60,383 nt of DNA from Planctomycetota bacterium (GTDB lineage Bacteria > Planctomycetota > Phycisphaerae > Tepidisphaerales > Tepidisphaeraceae), in the NCBI GenBank assembly GCA_039182125.1, contig JBCDCH010000021.1, positions 1 through 60,383 on the forward strand, written 5' to 3'. The notes below the pieces were generated by a model that was not told the origin of the DNA, did no database searches, and saw nothing but the letters and a program-made list of their open reading frames with translations. Positions 1 through 10,276 of the stretch are shown in pieces; the first letter of the stretch is position 1; every line of letters starts with the position of its first letter. Made by a program: the position numbers and the translations under genes.

Positions 1-32
1 CAACGCAGCTATGGGTGACTTGCGAAAGGCTT

Positions 33-58
33 AGCTGCGTTGCTCCGCAACGCGGTTC
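33..58. repeat. REP-like short palindromic repeat, copy 1
   Basis: A 26-nt sequence identical to positions 49053-49078. Its core is the hairpin GCGTTGCTCCGCAACGC, a 7-bp stem with a 3-nt loop. Positions 1-10 (CAACGCAGCT) are the reverse complement of 33-42, so this copy also has a longer-range inverted arm. Both copies lie just upstream of a gene start. A REP/BIME-like role is an inference from two copies. Confidence 0.55.
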
Positions 59-92
59 TGCAACTGTCTTCGATATCTCGCATGCAGCGGAC

Positions 93-1058
93 GTGAAGAA
101 GTTCCGAACGTGGGCCGCGGTTGTGCTGTGGGGCGTGCTCGTTGCCGTTGTCGGTGCCGTCGCGTTGGCGAACGTGTCGCCGGACGATCTCGCCGGTGAG
201 TCGGCGTGGCGGGCGTGGCAGTTTCGGTTGCTCGTGGCACAGTTTCATGTTGCCTGCTGCGTGCTCGTTGGCGGTGTCGTAGCGCTCGCGCTTCGGCGGT
301 GGTGGCTTGCGGCGACGGCGGGCGTCGTGGCGATCGTGATGGGCGCGCTGGTGCAGGTCGGACCGAGCGCGGCGACGCCGAGCGGGCCGACGCTGCGGGT
401 GGTGTCGGCGAACGTGTATTTCCTCAACCCGAGAGCCGAGCGGGCCGCAGCCGACCTCGCAAACCTCGACGCCGATTTGTTGCTTCTGCAGGAGTGGAAC
501 CCGCTGCACATCGAGCCGTTCGCCGCGGCGTTCGGCGAGTCGCACCCGTACCGCCTCTCGCACCCGGCGCGGGATCCGAACGGCTTTGCGATTTACAGCA
601 AGGTGCCGTTCCGACTCGAGCCGACCGATGAATCGGGGCTCGAGCAGAAGGTCCGCCGGGTCCGCCTGCAGGTTAACTTCGATGAGCAGGACTGGATCGT
701 CTACAACGTCCACCCCAGTTCCCCCGGCAGCACCGCCGGTGTTCACGCGAACCGCATCCAAAGCAAGGCGCTGGCCGAGATGATCGCGGGTGAGACGCTG
801 CCGACGGTCGTCGCCGGCGACTTCAATCACACGCCCAACACGTGGAACGCCGACGCAATCCGCGCGTCCGGCGTCACCGGCCGAGGTTCGGCGGGCACGT
901 GGCCGTTCAATCGCGGGCTGCGTCGGATTTTCTGGCCGAAGTTCCGTATTGACGACGTGCTGGTGAGCGAGGACCTCGGCGTGTGGCCGCTCGGGACTTT
1001 CAATGTTGCCGGCGCGGACCACCACGCGGTGCTCGCGGAGGTGGGGCGGGCCGAGTGA
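93..1058 (+). CDS. Endonuclease/exonuclease/phosphatase (EEP) family membrane protein
   Basis: A 321-aa protein. The N-terminal third has three hydrophobic segments (roughly residues 6-26, 40-65 and 70-88). The EEP catalytic domain follows, with the family motifs LRVVSANVYFLN, LLLQEW (metal-binding Glu), VYNVHPSSP, VVAGDFNHTP (GDFN) and a C-terminal ADHHAVLAEV containing the catalytic His. It is probably a metal-dependent phosphodiesterase or nuclease facing the periplasm; the substrate is unknown. The open frame extends to an ATG at 15, but that start would place the repeat at 33-58 inside the gene, so GTG 93 (VKKFRTWAAV) is preferred. The next gene starts 16 bp downstream on the same strand. 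Confidence 0.8.
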   Translation: MKKFRTWAAVVLWGVLVAVVGAVALANVSPDDLAGESAWRAWQFRLLVAQFHVACCVLVGGVVALALRRWWLAATAGVVAIVMGALVQVGPSAATPSGPTLRVVSANVYFLNPRAERAAADLANLDADLLLLQEWNPLHIEPFAAAFGESHPYRLSHPARDPNGFAIYSKVPFRLEPTDESGLEQKVRRVRLQVNFDEQDWIVYNVHPSSPGSTAGVHANRIQSKALAEMIAGETLPTVVAGDFNHTPNTWNADAIRASGVTGRGSAGTWPFNRGLRRIFWPKFRIDDVLVSEDLGVWPLGTFNVAGADHHAVLAEVGRAE

Positions 1059-1063
1059 AGCGC

Positions 1064-1069
1064 TACCGT
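1064..1069 (+). promoter_or_regulatory. TAnnnT -10-like element before DUF255 gene
   Basis: TACCGT ends 5 nt before ATG 1075, leaving no room for a Shine-Dalgarno. It is one of the TAnnnT elements discussed in the leaderless-transcription finding. It lies just past the stop of the upstream gene, so it would be an internal promoter. Confidence 0.35.
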
Positions 1070-1074
1070 GTCGC

Positions 1075-3268
<2,194 letters not shown>

Positions 3269-3270
<2 letters not shown>

Positions 3271-3296
3271 CGCCTACGGTTGAAGCCGTGGGCGTT
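3269..3296 (+). terminator. Hairpin after DUF255 gene
   Basis: AACGCCTACGG (3269-3279) pairs with CCGTGGGCGTT (3286-3296): 11 bp including one G-U, with a 6-nt loop. It begins within the stop codon of the preceding gene. No U-tract follows, so termination is uncertain. It argues against starting pepA at the in-frame ATG 3280. Confidence 0.45.
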
Positions 3297-3324
3297 GGGT
3301 ATTGGATCGCATACCCTTTCGCCA

Positions 3325-4755
3325 ATGCCCGTCTCCACCAGCACTGCCGTGAACGTGTCCGTTGTTTCCAAGGCTCCGAAGACCGATGCGGTCGTGGAGT
3401 TTGCCAATGAGCAGGGCGGGTCGCCGGCGGTCGAAGCGTTGCGCGGCGCGAAGCTATTTGCCGGCAAGCCGAACGAGCTGGCGTTGACGGTCGCGGACGA
3501 CGCGACGCTGGCGGTGGTCGGGCTCGGCGACGGTTCGGTCAAGCACGTCCGAAGCGGGTCGGCGTTGGCCGCGCGTCGGTTGCGTAAGCAGGGGGTCGCG
3601 TCGGTACTACTTCGGCTGGAAGAAACGGACGAGGCGCAGGTCGAGGCGGCCGTCGCTGGCTTCGTGATCGGCTGCTTCAACTTTACCGACTATCGCGGTA
3701 CGGCGGCGAAGCCGGACAACGGTGCGAAGAAGCTCAAAATCGCCATCGCGACACGTCACAAGGCTGCGGTGAAACGCGGTGAGGCGATCGGCTTGGCGCA
3801 GAACTTTGCTCGCAATGTTGCCTCCACGCCGGGCAACGACCTCTACCCCGACAGCCTCGCCAAGATCGCTCGCAAGCTCGCCAACCAGCACAAGGGCCTG
3901 ACCTGCAAGGTGATGGACGAGAAGAAGCTGGCGGAGATGAAGATGGGTGGCATCCTCGCCGTCGGTCAAGGCTCGGCCCGCAAGCCGCGCATGATCGTGC
4001 TCGAGCACAAGGGCGGCAAGAAGAACGAGAAGCCGCTGCTGGTCGTGGGCAAGAGCATCACGTTCGACACCGGCGGCATCAGCATCAAGCCCGCGGCGAA
4101 CATGGGCGCGATGATCTACGACAAGTGCGGCGGCATGGCCGTGCTCGGGCTGATGCACGCCGTCGCGGCGCTCGGTGTGAAACGGAACGTCGTGGGCATC
4201 CTCAGTGCTGCCGAGAACATGCCCGGCGACAACGCCTACCGCCCCGGCGACATCATCACGATGTACAACGGGATCACGGTCGAAGTGACCAACACCGACG
4301 CTGAGGGCCGACTGGTTCTTGGCGATGCGATCGCTTGGGGCTGCAAGACGTACAAGCCGTCGGGCTGTGTCGATCTAGCGACGCTCACCGGCGGCTGCGT
4401 GGTCGCACTCGGCGAGCAGCGGGCCGGGTCGTGGAGCAACGATGACGACTTCGCCGCCGACGTGCAATCCGCAGCCGACGCGACCGACGAGCCGGTCTGG
4501 CGGATGCCATTGGGCGAAGATTTCGCCGAGCAGTTGCGTGGATCGGTCAGTGCGGACGTGGTGAACTCGCCGGGGCGATGGGGCAGCGCTTGCACGGCCG
4601 CGCAGTTCCTGCAGCACTTCGTGCCCGACGGTACGCCATGGGTCCACCTCGACATCGCCGGCCCGGCCGAAACGCCGCGCGATCTGCCGCTGTACCCGAA
4701 AGGCCCGACCGGCTTCGGCGTGCGAACGCTGGTGAAGCTCGCCGAGAACGGTTAA
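3325..4755 (+). CDS. pepA: Leucyl aminopeptidase, M17 family
   Basis: A 476-aa cytosolic aminopeptidase that removes N-terminal residues from peptides using two metal ions. The M17 signature is intact: VGKSITFDTGG with Lys243 and Asp248, a downstream metal-binding Asp in MIYDKCGG, and NTDAEGR at 323-329 carrying the metal-binding Asp325/Glu327 and the catalytic Arg329. The N-terminal ~170 residues form the less conserved macro-like domain. Start 3325 (MPVSTSTAV) is preferred because the upstream ATG at 3280 lies in a hairpin, and because TACCCT (3312-3317) sits 7 nt before 3325. The gene ends convergently with the hydrolase gene; the two stop codons share TTAA at 4752-4755. Confidence 0.93.
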   Translation: MPVSTSTAVNVSVVSKAPKTDAVVEFANEQGGSPAVEALRGAKLFAGKPNELALTVADDATLAVVGLGDGSVKHVRSGSALAARRLRKQGVASVLLRLEETDEAQVEAAVAGFVIGCFNFTDYRGTAAKPDNGAKKLKIAIATRHKAAVKRGEAIGLAQNFARNVASTPGNDLYPDSLAKIARKLANQHKGLTCKVMDEKKLAEMKMGGILAVGQGSARKPRMIVLEHKGGKKNEKPLLVVGKSITFDTGGISIKPAANMGAMIYDKCGGMAVLGLMHAVAALGVKRNVVGILSAAENMPGDNAYRPGDIITMYNGITVEVTNTDAEGRLVLGDAIAWGCKTYKPSGCVDLATLTGGCVVALGEQRAGSWSNDDDFAADVQSAADATDEPVWRMPLGEDFAEQLRGSVSADVVNSPGRWGSACTAAQFLQHFVPDGTPWVHLDIAGPAETPRDLPLYPKGPTGFGVRTLVKLAENG

Positions 4756-5471
4756 TCCGCCTGCTCGTCGAGCCAACTCAGGCCGGCGGCGATGTTGCCG
4801 AATATGTCGCCGTGCCAGCCGTGGCCGCCGTTGTAGGTTTGGAACTCCACAGTCGCACCGGCATCGCCAAGCATTCGCTCGGCGTTGCGGGCGAGGTTGA
4901 TCCGACAGACCTGATCCTGCGGTGAGTGCAACAGGTACAACGCCTTGCCGTCGACGCGGTCGATCGGTTGATGCCAGCCGGGGTAGAACACACTCATCGC
5001 GATGAGTGCTCCGTCGATGCCCAGGTCTTCGTCGAGCAGAAGCGCATAGCACGCCGGCCCGCCGCTGGACCAGCCGAAGACGAACTCACGGGCGTCATCG
5101 AGTGCATGCTCGGCGGCGATCGCAGCGCGGGCCTCGGCGATATGTTGTTCGACCGTGAAAGCTTGTCGCTCGGGCTCGCGCGGCAGGAGGAACTCGGTCG
5201 GCCAGACGGTGTTGTCACCGGGATTGAGCGGCGTCGCGATGAGCTGCACGGTGAGGCAATCGTTCGGCACCGCGTTGGCCGCGATGTTCTTTACGAAGGG
5301 CGCGAAGTCCGCCGACCCATCGCCGCCGGGCAGCACGAACACCACACCCCAACCATCATCGGGCGCGTCACCCGGCGGTACGTGCAAGATGTACTGCATC
5401 GTTGGCTCGTCGGCCGGATGCAGCGGCACGGGAGCGATCAGAACCAACGTAAGCAGAGCCGCGACGACCAT
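4752..5471 (-). CDS. Secreted alpha/beta-hydrolase (esterase-like)
   Basis: A 239-aa protein. A hydrophobic N-terminal stretch (residues 2-18) looks like a signal peptide. The nucleophile elbow is GWSSGGPACYALL (G-x-S-x-G). A late Asp in LLHSPQDQVCRI and a His in YNGGHGWHGD complete a plausible Ser-Asp-His triad. Length and motifs resemble the phospholipase/carboxylesterase or dienelactone-hydrolase group; the substrate cannot be told. TAGCTT lies 5 nt upstream of the ATG on the minus strand (complement of 5477-5482). The gene is convergent with pepA. Confidence 0.75.
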   Translation of the reverse strand: MVVAALLTLVLIAPVPLHPADEPTMQYILHVPPGDAPDDGWGVVFVLPGGDGSADFAPFVKNIAANAVPNDCLTVQLIATPLNPGDNTVWPTEFLLPREPERQAFTVEQHIAEARAAIAAEHALDDAREFVFGWSSGGPACYALLLDEDLGIDGALIAMSVFYPGWHQPIDRVDGKALYLLHSPQDQVCRINLARNAERMLGDAGATVEFQTYNGGHGWHGDIFGNIAAGLSWLDEQAD

Positions 5472-5501
5472 GCCTCAAGCTACTAAAGACACGCAATCGC
5501 G

Positions 5502-6146
5502 TCAATCCTTCGGCTTGGCGAAGAGTTCGTCGACGCCGACGTCCACGGTCGCATCCGTCGCGGTCGGTAAACGGAGCGTGTCGCCGGCGCGGAGAGTGTG
5601 CACGGTGTCGTACCGCGCTTTGTCAGGCATGGGCTTGGTGTAAACCTCGACGCAGCGGTCGGGGATGTTGACGATGACGTACATCGGTGCTGACGCCCTG
5701 GCGTACCCGCGGAGCTTGACGGTGCGGTCCCGCCGGAGCGAATCGTCGGCGACCTCGATCACGCACAACGCATCGGCGACCGTGGGGTGATTGGGAACGT
5801 AGTCGCGGAGCGAACCGCAGATGATGCAGGCATCGGGCTAAGGTTGATGGTCTTCGAGACACCCCAGCGGTTGTTGCGTGTTCAGGAAACAGCCTTGTTC
5901 AGCGAACATCGGCTTGAGGTCGCTGAAGAACTCGACAAGCAGGCGGTGCCAAAAGCCAATCGACATCGGGTCTTCCCCTCGTGCGTTGCGGAGTTTGCGG
6001 ACGATGACGCCGTCGAGCAGTTCGTGTGTCGCATCCTCGGGAATCAGCCCGATGCGCACCATCTCCATCATGTCGTCCACGGTGAACCGCTTGGACGGCA
6101 GAACGTCGTGGGTGCTGGTCGAGGTGGGGCTGTCGATCGCGGACAT
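5502..6146 (-). pseudogene. Uma2-family (DUF820) restriction-endonuclease-like gene interrupted by an amber codon
   Basis: The minus-strand frame reads as one Uma2-type protein of about 214 codons except for an in-frame TAG at 5838-5840. Upstream of the stop are the family features FTVDDMMEMVRIGLIPED and HELLDGVIVRKL. Downstream the same frame continues with PDACIICGSLRDYV, ALCVIEVADDSL (PD-(D/E)XK-type core) and KLRGYARASAPMYVIVNI. One base change (TCG Ser to TAG) would explain the break. A strong Shine-Dalgarno (AGGAGG) sits 6-7 nt before ATG 6146, so this start is preferred over the in-frame 6191. The gene is either a recent pseudogene, a readthrough case, or a base-calling error. Confidence 0.75.
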
Positions 6147-6202
6147 GGAAGCCTCCTTGGGAAGTTTAACCGATGCCGACGTGGTTGGCACTACGATGTT
6201 TC

Positions 6203-7255
6203 ATGCGAATCGGGCGACGTTTGATCTGGGGAGTTGTCGGCGGGCTGCTGTGTTTTGTTTGTGCAACTTCTCACGCGTCGCTCGAACCGACCAAAACGTG
6301 GTACGCCCCGGGACAGCCGATCATCGTCAAGAACACCGCCGCCGAGGTGGTTGAAGTTCGGCTGACCGACTTCATCGGCCGCATCATCGACCCGCCGGAG
6401 ACGCTCGAACTCGGTCCGGGGGACGAGGTGAACTTGTCCGATGTGTTTCCGTTGCGTCTGGTGAACACATACGTTGTTTACGCGGTTCCGCCGGCGGCGG
6501 AATCGATGCGGGACTTTCTCGGGACGCCGTTGGTCGTGAATGTTCGCGGTGACGATCGGCCGGGCGCGACGGACGGGCCCGTGGTGACGAAGGTCGTTCC
6601 GCTGGAGTTCGCGGAGATGCAAACCGACAGCGGGCAGCTGCGGCTGGCTTTTTACTACAACGCCGCGCCCCGGACGGTGACGAACTTTCTCGACTTGTCT
6701 CGCGGCGGCTTTTACGACGGGCTGGACTTTCATCGCGTGTTGCCGGGGTACTTGATTCAGGGCGGCGATCCGCTGGGCGATGGGACTGGTGGGCCGGGGT
6801 ATCGGCTTGCGGCGGAGTTCAATGATGTCCCGTTGCTCCCGGGCACGGTGGCGATGTCGCGCGTGGTCGACCCGCTCGAGCGCCAGGGCGCGCTGCCGCG
6901 CCGCGCGGCGGCCGACTCGGCGGGCAGCCAGTTTTTCATGCTGCTCGATCCCGACGAGCAGCAGATCGAGGGCCTTCGGCGGCGCTACACGGTGTTCGCG
7001 CGGGTGGTCGACGGGATGGACGTGCTGGGCGCGTTGGGGATGCGCGCGGGCGAGCGGCCGGTGATTCGTGACGTCGAGGTCAAGCCGGTCACCGCGACGG
7101 CCAATCCGTATCCGCGTCTGCTGGCAAGTCCGATCGACGGCAGTTTGTTGGTGCCGCCCGGGATCGAGCCGACGACCCGGCCGTCAACCCGACCTGCGAC
7201 GCGCCCGACCACGAGGCCGTCGGCGACGAGGCCGACCACGCAGCCCACGAGGTAG
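6203..7255 (+). CDS. Secreted cyclophilin-type peptidyl-prolyl cis-trans isomerase
   Basis: A 350-aa protein. Residues 1-24 form a signal peptide (basic start, then WGVVGGLLCFVCA). A ~110-residue N-terminal domain of unknown type precedes the cyclophilin domain, which shows the family features NFLDLSRGGFYDGLDFHRV, GYLIQGGDPLGDG and a degenerate GSQFFMLL. The C-terminus is a 27-residue Thr/Arg/Pro-rich repeat tail (TRPSTRPATRPTTRP), probably disordered. It is likely a periplasmic folding catalyst. Start 6203 (MRIGRRLIWG) fits the signal peptide and has TACGAT 5 nt upstream; the in-frame ATG 6173 would overlap the divergent Uma2 promoter region. Confidence 0.85.
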   Translation: MRIGRRLIWGVVGGLLCFVCATSHASLEPTKTWYAPGQPIIVKNTAAEVVEVRLTDFIGRIIDPPETLELGPGDEVNLSDVFPLRLVNTYVVYAVPPAAESMRDFLGTPLVVNVRGDDRPGATDGPVVTKVVPLEFAEMQTDSGQLRLAFYYNAAPRTVTNFLDLSRGGFYDGLDFHRVLPGYLIQGGDPLGDGTGGPGYRLAAEFNDVPLLPGTVAMSRVVDPLERQGALPRRAAADSAGSQFFMLLDPDEQQIEGLRRRYTVFARVVDGMDVLGALGMRAGERPVIRDVEVKPVTATANPYPRLLASPIDGSLLVPPGIEPTTRPSTRPATRPTTRPSATRPTTQPTR

Positions 7256-7298
7256 CCGAACGGCGCCTACCATCCGTTTCGACATTGCTTGGTCGCGT
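7256..7298. other. Intergenic leader before SRP RNA
   Basis: No gene seen. This short stretch between the cyclophilin stop and the SRP RNA should hold the RNA promoter. TTGG-containing motifs are present but no convincing -35/-10 pair was identified. Confidence 0.3.
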
Positions 7299-7420
7299 CG
7301 CCGCCGGAGGCGGCCGGGCCGAGGCAAGCCGCGGCGGTGAACCGGGTCAGGTCCGAAAGGAAGCAGCCCTAAACCAGTCCATGGTTGTGCTCTCGGGAAC
7401 CCGGCCTCCTTCGGCGGCGG
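7299..7420 (+). ncRNA. ffs: Signal recognition particle RNA (4.5S/small SRP RNA)
   Basis: The domain IV signature is unmistakable: GGGTCAGGTCCGAAAGGAAG followed by CAGCCCTAA at about 7343-7371. Flanking sequence folds into the expected long rod: GGCCGGG (7312-7318) pairs with CCCGGCC (7400-7406), CCGAG (7319-7323) with CTCGG (7392-7396), and CGCCGCCG (7299-7306) with CGGCGGCG (7412-7419). The RNA binds Ffh and targets membrane and secreted proteins. Exact ends are estimated from the pairing. No separate protein-coding gene overlaps it. Confidence 0.9.
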
Positions 7421-7546
7421 TCGTTTCAGGAGTTGGATTGGCCGTGTGCCGGTGAGGCAGGAGAAGATCGGCCGCGCTTCTGCTAGCCTCTTACCGCCGA
7501 TCGCCCTGACCCGTGTCTCGCCACTTCGCCAAGTTGTTTCCTCCCC

Positions 7547-8524
7547 ATGCGTCTTCTCATCGTCGCCACCCTGAACAAGCCTCGCGTGAAGCCCGCGGTG
7601 GAAGCCTTGCTTCCCTGGCTGGCCGAGCGGGTCGAACTCGTCGGCGTCGACGACGGCTATGACGGTGACCACGAAGATGCGGCCGGCGACTACATCCCTT
7701 CTCACGAAGGCGTCATCCCCGTCGATATCGAAGACGACAACGTCGAGTGCGACTTGGAAACCATCGACATGGACGCGGTGCTCGTTCTCGGCGGTGACGG
7801 GACGCTGTTGAGCGTTGCTCGGCGGCTCGGTGGGCGACAGGTGCCGGTGATGGGCGTGAACTACGGCCGGCTGGGGTTCCTGGCCAATTTCACGCCCGAA
7901 GAACTGCACCCGTCGTTCGAGCAGTTCCTACGCGGCGAGCTGCCGATCAATCCCAGGCAGATGTTGGACGTGAGCGTCGTGCCTCACACCAGCGGGTGCG
8001 ATTGGCTCAACGACGAGTCGGTCGCTCGCAACCGACGTTTCCACACGCTCGGGCTCAACGACGCGGTGCTCACCGCCGGGCAGCCGTTTCACATGATCGA
8101 CATGGAGCTGAGCGTCGACGGCGACAGCGGCGTGCGGTACTTCGGCGATGGCGTGATCGTGTCGACGCCCAGCGGCTCGACGGCGTACAACGTTTCGGCC
8201 GGTGGACCGATTCTCAATCCGCCGGTGCAGGGGTTCTGCATCACGCCGATCTGCCCGCACTCGCTCAGCTTCAGGCCGGTGGTCATCGCCAGCACCTGCA
8301 AGATCGCGGTTCATGCGCGGAGCGTGAACGACGGAACCACGCTCGTGGTGGACGGGCAGGATTGTTGCCGGATGCACGCCGGCGATCGCGTCGTGCTCCG
8401 TAAGGCACCGCAGGACTTGCTTCTCGTGGAGAATCCGGCCGCGCGGCGTTGGCGGGCGTTGGCCGAAAAGCTGCATTGGGCCAGCACCCCGCGTTACAAC
8501 CCCGCGGACATGCAGGACGAGTGA
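7547..8524 (+). CDS. nadK: NAD(+) kinase
   Basis: A 325-aa ATP-dependent NAD kinase that makes NADP. The diagnostic GGDGT motif is at about residues 82-86 (LVLGGDGTLLSVAR). The second conserved element is GDGVIVSTPSGSTAYNVSAG, with NDAVL upstream. At 325 aa it is slightly longer than typical bacterial NadK, owing to an acidic insert around residues 45-72. No Shine-Dalgarno is obvious; CTCCCC precedes the ATG. Confidence 0.93.
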   Translation: MRLLIVATLNKPRVKPAVEALLPWLAERVELVGVDDGYDGDHEDAAGDYIPSHEGVIPVDIEDDNVECDLETIDMDAVLVLGGDGTLLSVARRLGGRQVPVMGVNYGRLGFLANFTPEELHPSFEQFLRGELPINPRQMLDVSVVPHTSGCDWLNDESVARNRRFHTLGLNDAVLTAGQPFHMIDMELSVDGDSGVRYFGDGVIVSTPSGSTAYNVSAGGPILNPPVQGFCITPICPHSLSFRPVVIASTCKIAVHARSVNDGTTLVVDGQDCCRMHAGDRVVLRKAPQDLLLVENPAARRWRALAEKLHWASTPRYNPADMQDE

Positions 8525-8552
8525 TTGCCGCCGCTTGCGAGTAAATACTTGC

Positions 8553-8567
8553 AACCCAGCGGGTTTT
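8553..8567 (+). terminator. Possible weak terminator after nadK
   Basis: AACCC (8553-8557) pairs with GGGTT (8561-8565) around AGC, followed by TT. A second imperfect stem (TTGCGAGT/ACTTGCAA, 8535-8554) lies immediately upstream. Short stems; weak support. Confidence 0.3.
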
Positions 8568-8593
8568 CGCCGATGTTGGGATCGGATTAAGCC

Positions 8594-8815
8594 ATGCTCG
8601 AAATTCTCAACGAAGGTATCCAGCGCGTCCAAGCACTACCCGAGGGGGATCAGGGCCCGTTGACGACCTGGCTCTACGGCTGGGTCATCGTCAACGTGAT
8701 TTACTACCTGGTTCTCGGGGTGGTCGTGATTTGGCTGGGGATCCGGATCATCAACGCGATGATGTCCGCATTGCGTGAGGCCAACCGTGTCGCCGCGCAA
8801 ACGCCCGGCGGGTGA
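8594..8815 (+). CDS. Small single-pass membrane protein, unknown function
   Basis: A 73-aa protein. A hydrophobic segment of about 25 residues (WVIVNVIYYLVLGVVVIWLGI) sits in the middle, flanked by a charged N-terminus and a C-terminus with basic residues. No family recognised. The following gene begins 10 nt after its stop, also on the plus strand, and is itself membrane-anchored, so the two probably form a pair. Confidence 0.6.
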   Translation: MLEILNEGIQRVQALPEGDQGPLTTWLYGWVIVNVIYYLVLGVVVIWLGIRIINAMMSALREANRVAAQTPGG

Positions 8816-8825
8816 GTGTTCAGGG

Positions 8826-9587
8826 GTGTATCCGGTGCTTGCCGTCGAAGAGTTTCATCCGTTCTTTTTCCTGCTGCCCGATTCCCTCGGGTTGCTGGAG
8901 TATCTGTTCATCATCGAACTGGCATGGCTGGTGGCGATGGCGATCTACGGATTCGCATTGCGCAAGCTCGTCCGCAACCCGCGCGACAGCGTGGTCGTGT
9001 TTCACCGGATCTTCTGGCGCATCTTCCTATATCCGAAGAAGACCGCCGCGCTCGAGGCGTACGACGCGCCGATGAGCGTGGCGACGCTCGACGACTTCGA
9101 CGCGCCGATCCTCGACATCCCTGCCGACGACGGCTGGTCGAGCGGATCGGCGGAGGCTTCGTTCGGCACATCCAACGCCGACACGGCCGGCGGTACGTCG
9201 GTTGGTGGAACGGGGATGGGCGTCGACATGCCCGGTGCCGATGTTGACGTCGACATGCTCGCGGAGATGGACGGCCCGCCGCCCGAGCCCGAACCGATGG
9301 CCGCCGAGGACACCGGCGAGATCGAGATCAACGTCGAGCTTCAGTCCAACGCGCCGGGCCTCGCGGTGGCCGGCATGGTGGGTGACACCATCACCGTTCG
9401 CGTCCCTTGTAGCGCCGAAGACGGCATCGCCAACCGCCACGTCGTTCACGCCCTTTGCCACGTTCTGCAACTCGAAAGCTATCAGATCACGCTCCTACGC
9501 GGCCACGCCAAGGGCAGCAAGACCTTCCGCCTCGCTGGGACGTCGCTGCAGAAGGTGCAGCAACGGGTGATGTCGGCGTCGAACTAG
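8826..9587 (+). CDS. Membrane-anchored protein with C-terminal YggU/DUF167-like domain
   Basis: A 253-aa protein if started at GTG 8826 (GTG 8835 is equally possible). Residues ~15-45 form a hydrophobic segment (LEYLFIIELAWLVAMAIYGF). An acidic, low-complexity linker follows (rich in Asp/Gly/Met/Pro, ~75-165). The last ~75 residues resemble the YggU/DUF167 fold: INVELQSNAPGLAVAGMVGD, then ITVRVPCSAEDGIANRHVVH and a final KGSKTFRLAG. Stand-alone YggU proteins are ~95-aa soluble proteins of unknown function, so a membrane-tethered version is unusual. The domain match is by motif spacing only. Confidence 0.6.
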   Translation: MYPVLAVEEFHPFFFLLPDSLGLLEYLFIIELAWLVAMAIYGFALRKLVRNPRDSVVVFHRIFWRIFLYPKKTAALEAYDAPMSVATLDDFDAPILDIPADDGWSSGSAEASFGTSNADTAGGTSVGGTGMGVDMPGADVDVDMLAEMDGPPPEPEPMAAEDTGEIEINVELQSNAPGLAVAGMVGDTITVRVPCSAEDGIANRHVVHALCHVLQLESYQITLLRGHAKGSKTFRLAGTSLQKVQQRVMSASN

Positions 9588-9664
9588 CGTTATCAGATTC
9601 TTTGCGCTGTATGCGTTATCGGTCACGAGCGGTTGGCTAACGAGCATGGCGGGGGCGTGTCCGA

Positions 9665-9670
9665 TACATT
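9665..9670 (+). promoter_or_regulatory. TAnnnT -10-like element
   Basis: TACATT lies 6 nt before ATG 9677 and 3 nt before ATG 9674, favouring 9677 as a leaderless start. Confidence 0.35.
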
Positions 9671-9676
9671 CTGATG

Positions 9677-10255
9677 ATGACCGTTGCTCGCCAGATCGCT
9701 GCCACTGTTATTGCCGTGACGGGTTTGTCGGTGCTCGTCGCCGCCCAGACCACGCGGCCCGGAGCCGCCGAGGTCGCCGAGGAGACTTCCGCGACGGCAC
9801 CCGCCACGACGCCGGCGGACGAGGTGTCGGAGGAGGCGAGCGACGTGCTCGACGACATGTTCGCCGAGGATCCGATGAACGATCCGTCGAGCGCCGGCAC
9901 CGCACTGCGAGCCGATCCGATTGCGCCGAGCTTTGATGTGTCGTCGGGTAGCGCGGCGGTTGATCCCACCGCGCCGACCTTACGGGTCATGCGTGAGGGG
10001 ACGTTTTTGGTCGACCGGGTCGGCCGGGTCGAACGTAGCCGGGACGGTTCGTTGCCGATGTTCATCTTCGAATCCGACGGCGACGCGCTGCAGGACCCCC
10101 CGGTGATGCTCATGCCGAATCTGAAGTTGATGGCGCTCGAAGACGCGCTCGACGCCGCCGAGGGCGAGTCGCTCCGCTTCCGGATTACCGGCGAACTGAC
10201 CGAGTATCGCGGCCGCAACTACGTCCTGCTGCAAAAAGTCATCGTGGTGCAGTGA
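9677..10255 (+). CDS. Secreted protein of unknown function
   Basis: A 192-aa protein with a clear signal peptide (basic start, then ATVIAVTGLSVLVAAQ). An acidic Ala/Thr/Glu-rich region follows to about residue 95, then a compact ~95-residue C-terminal domain (LRVMREGTFLVDRVGRVERS, PPVMLMPNLKLMALED, FRITGELTEYRGRNYVLL). The C-terminal part looks like a small beta-rich domain ending in an OB-like strand pattern; I do not recognise a named family. The next gene follows 21 nt downstream and is also membrane-associated. Confidence 0.65.
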   Translation: MTVARQIAATVIAVTGLSVLVAAQTTRPGAAEVAEETSATAPATTPADEVSEEASDVLDDMFAEDPMNDPSSAGTALRADPIAPSFDVSSGSAAVDPTAPTLRVMREGTFLVDRVGRVERSRDGSLPMFIFESDGDALQDPPVMLMPNLKLMALEDALDAAEGESLRFRITGELTEYRGRNYVLLQKVIVVQ

Positions 10256-10276
10256 TCCGCGTGGTGTAATGCACAC

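Noticed and set aside
7160-7250. Apparent tandem repeats at the end of the cyclophilin gene
   Set aside because: They encode a Thr/Arg/Pro tail in frame with the gene and are too short and irregular for a CRISPR or VNTR call.
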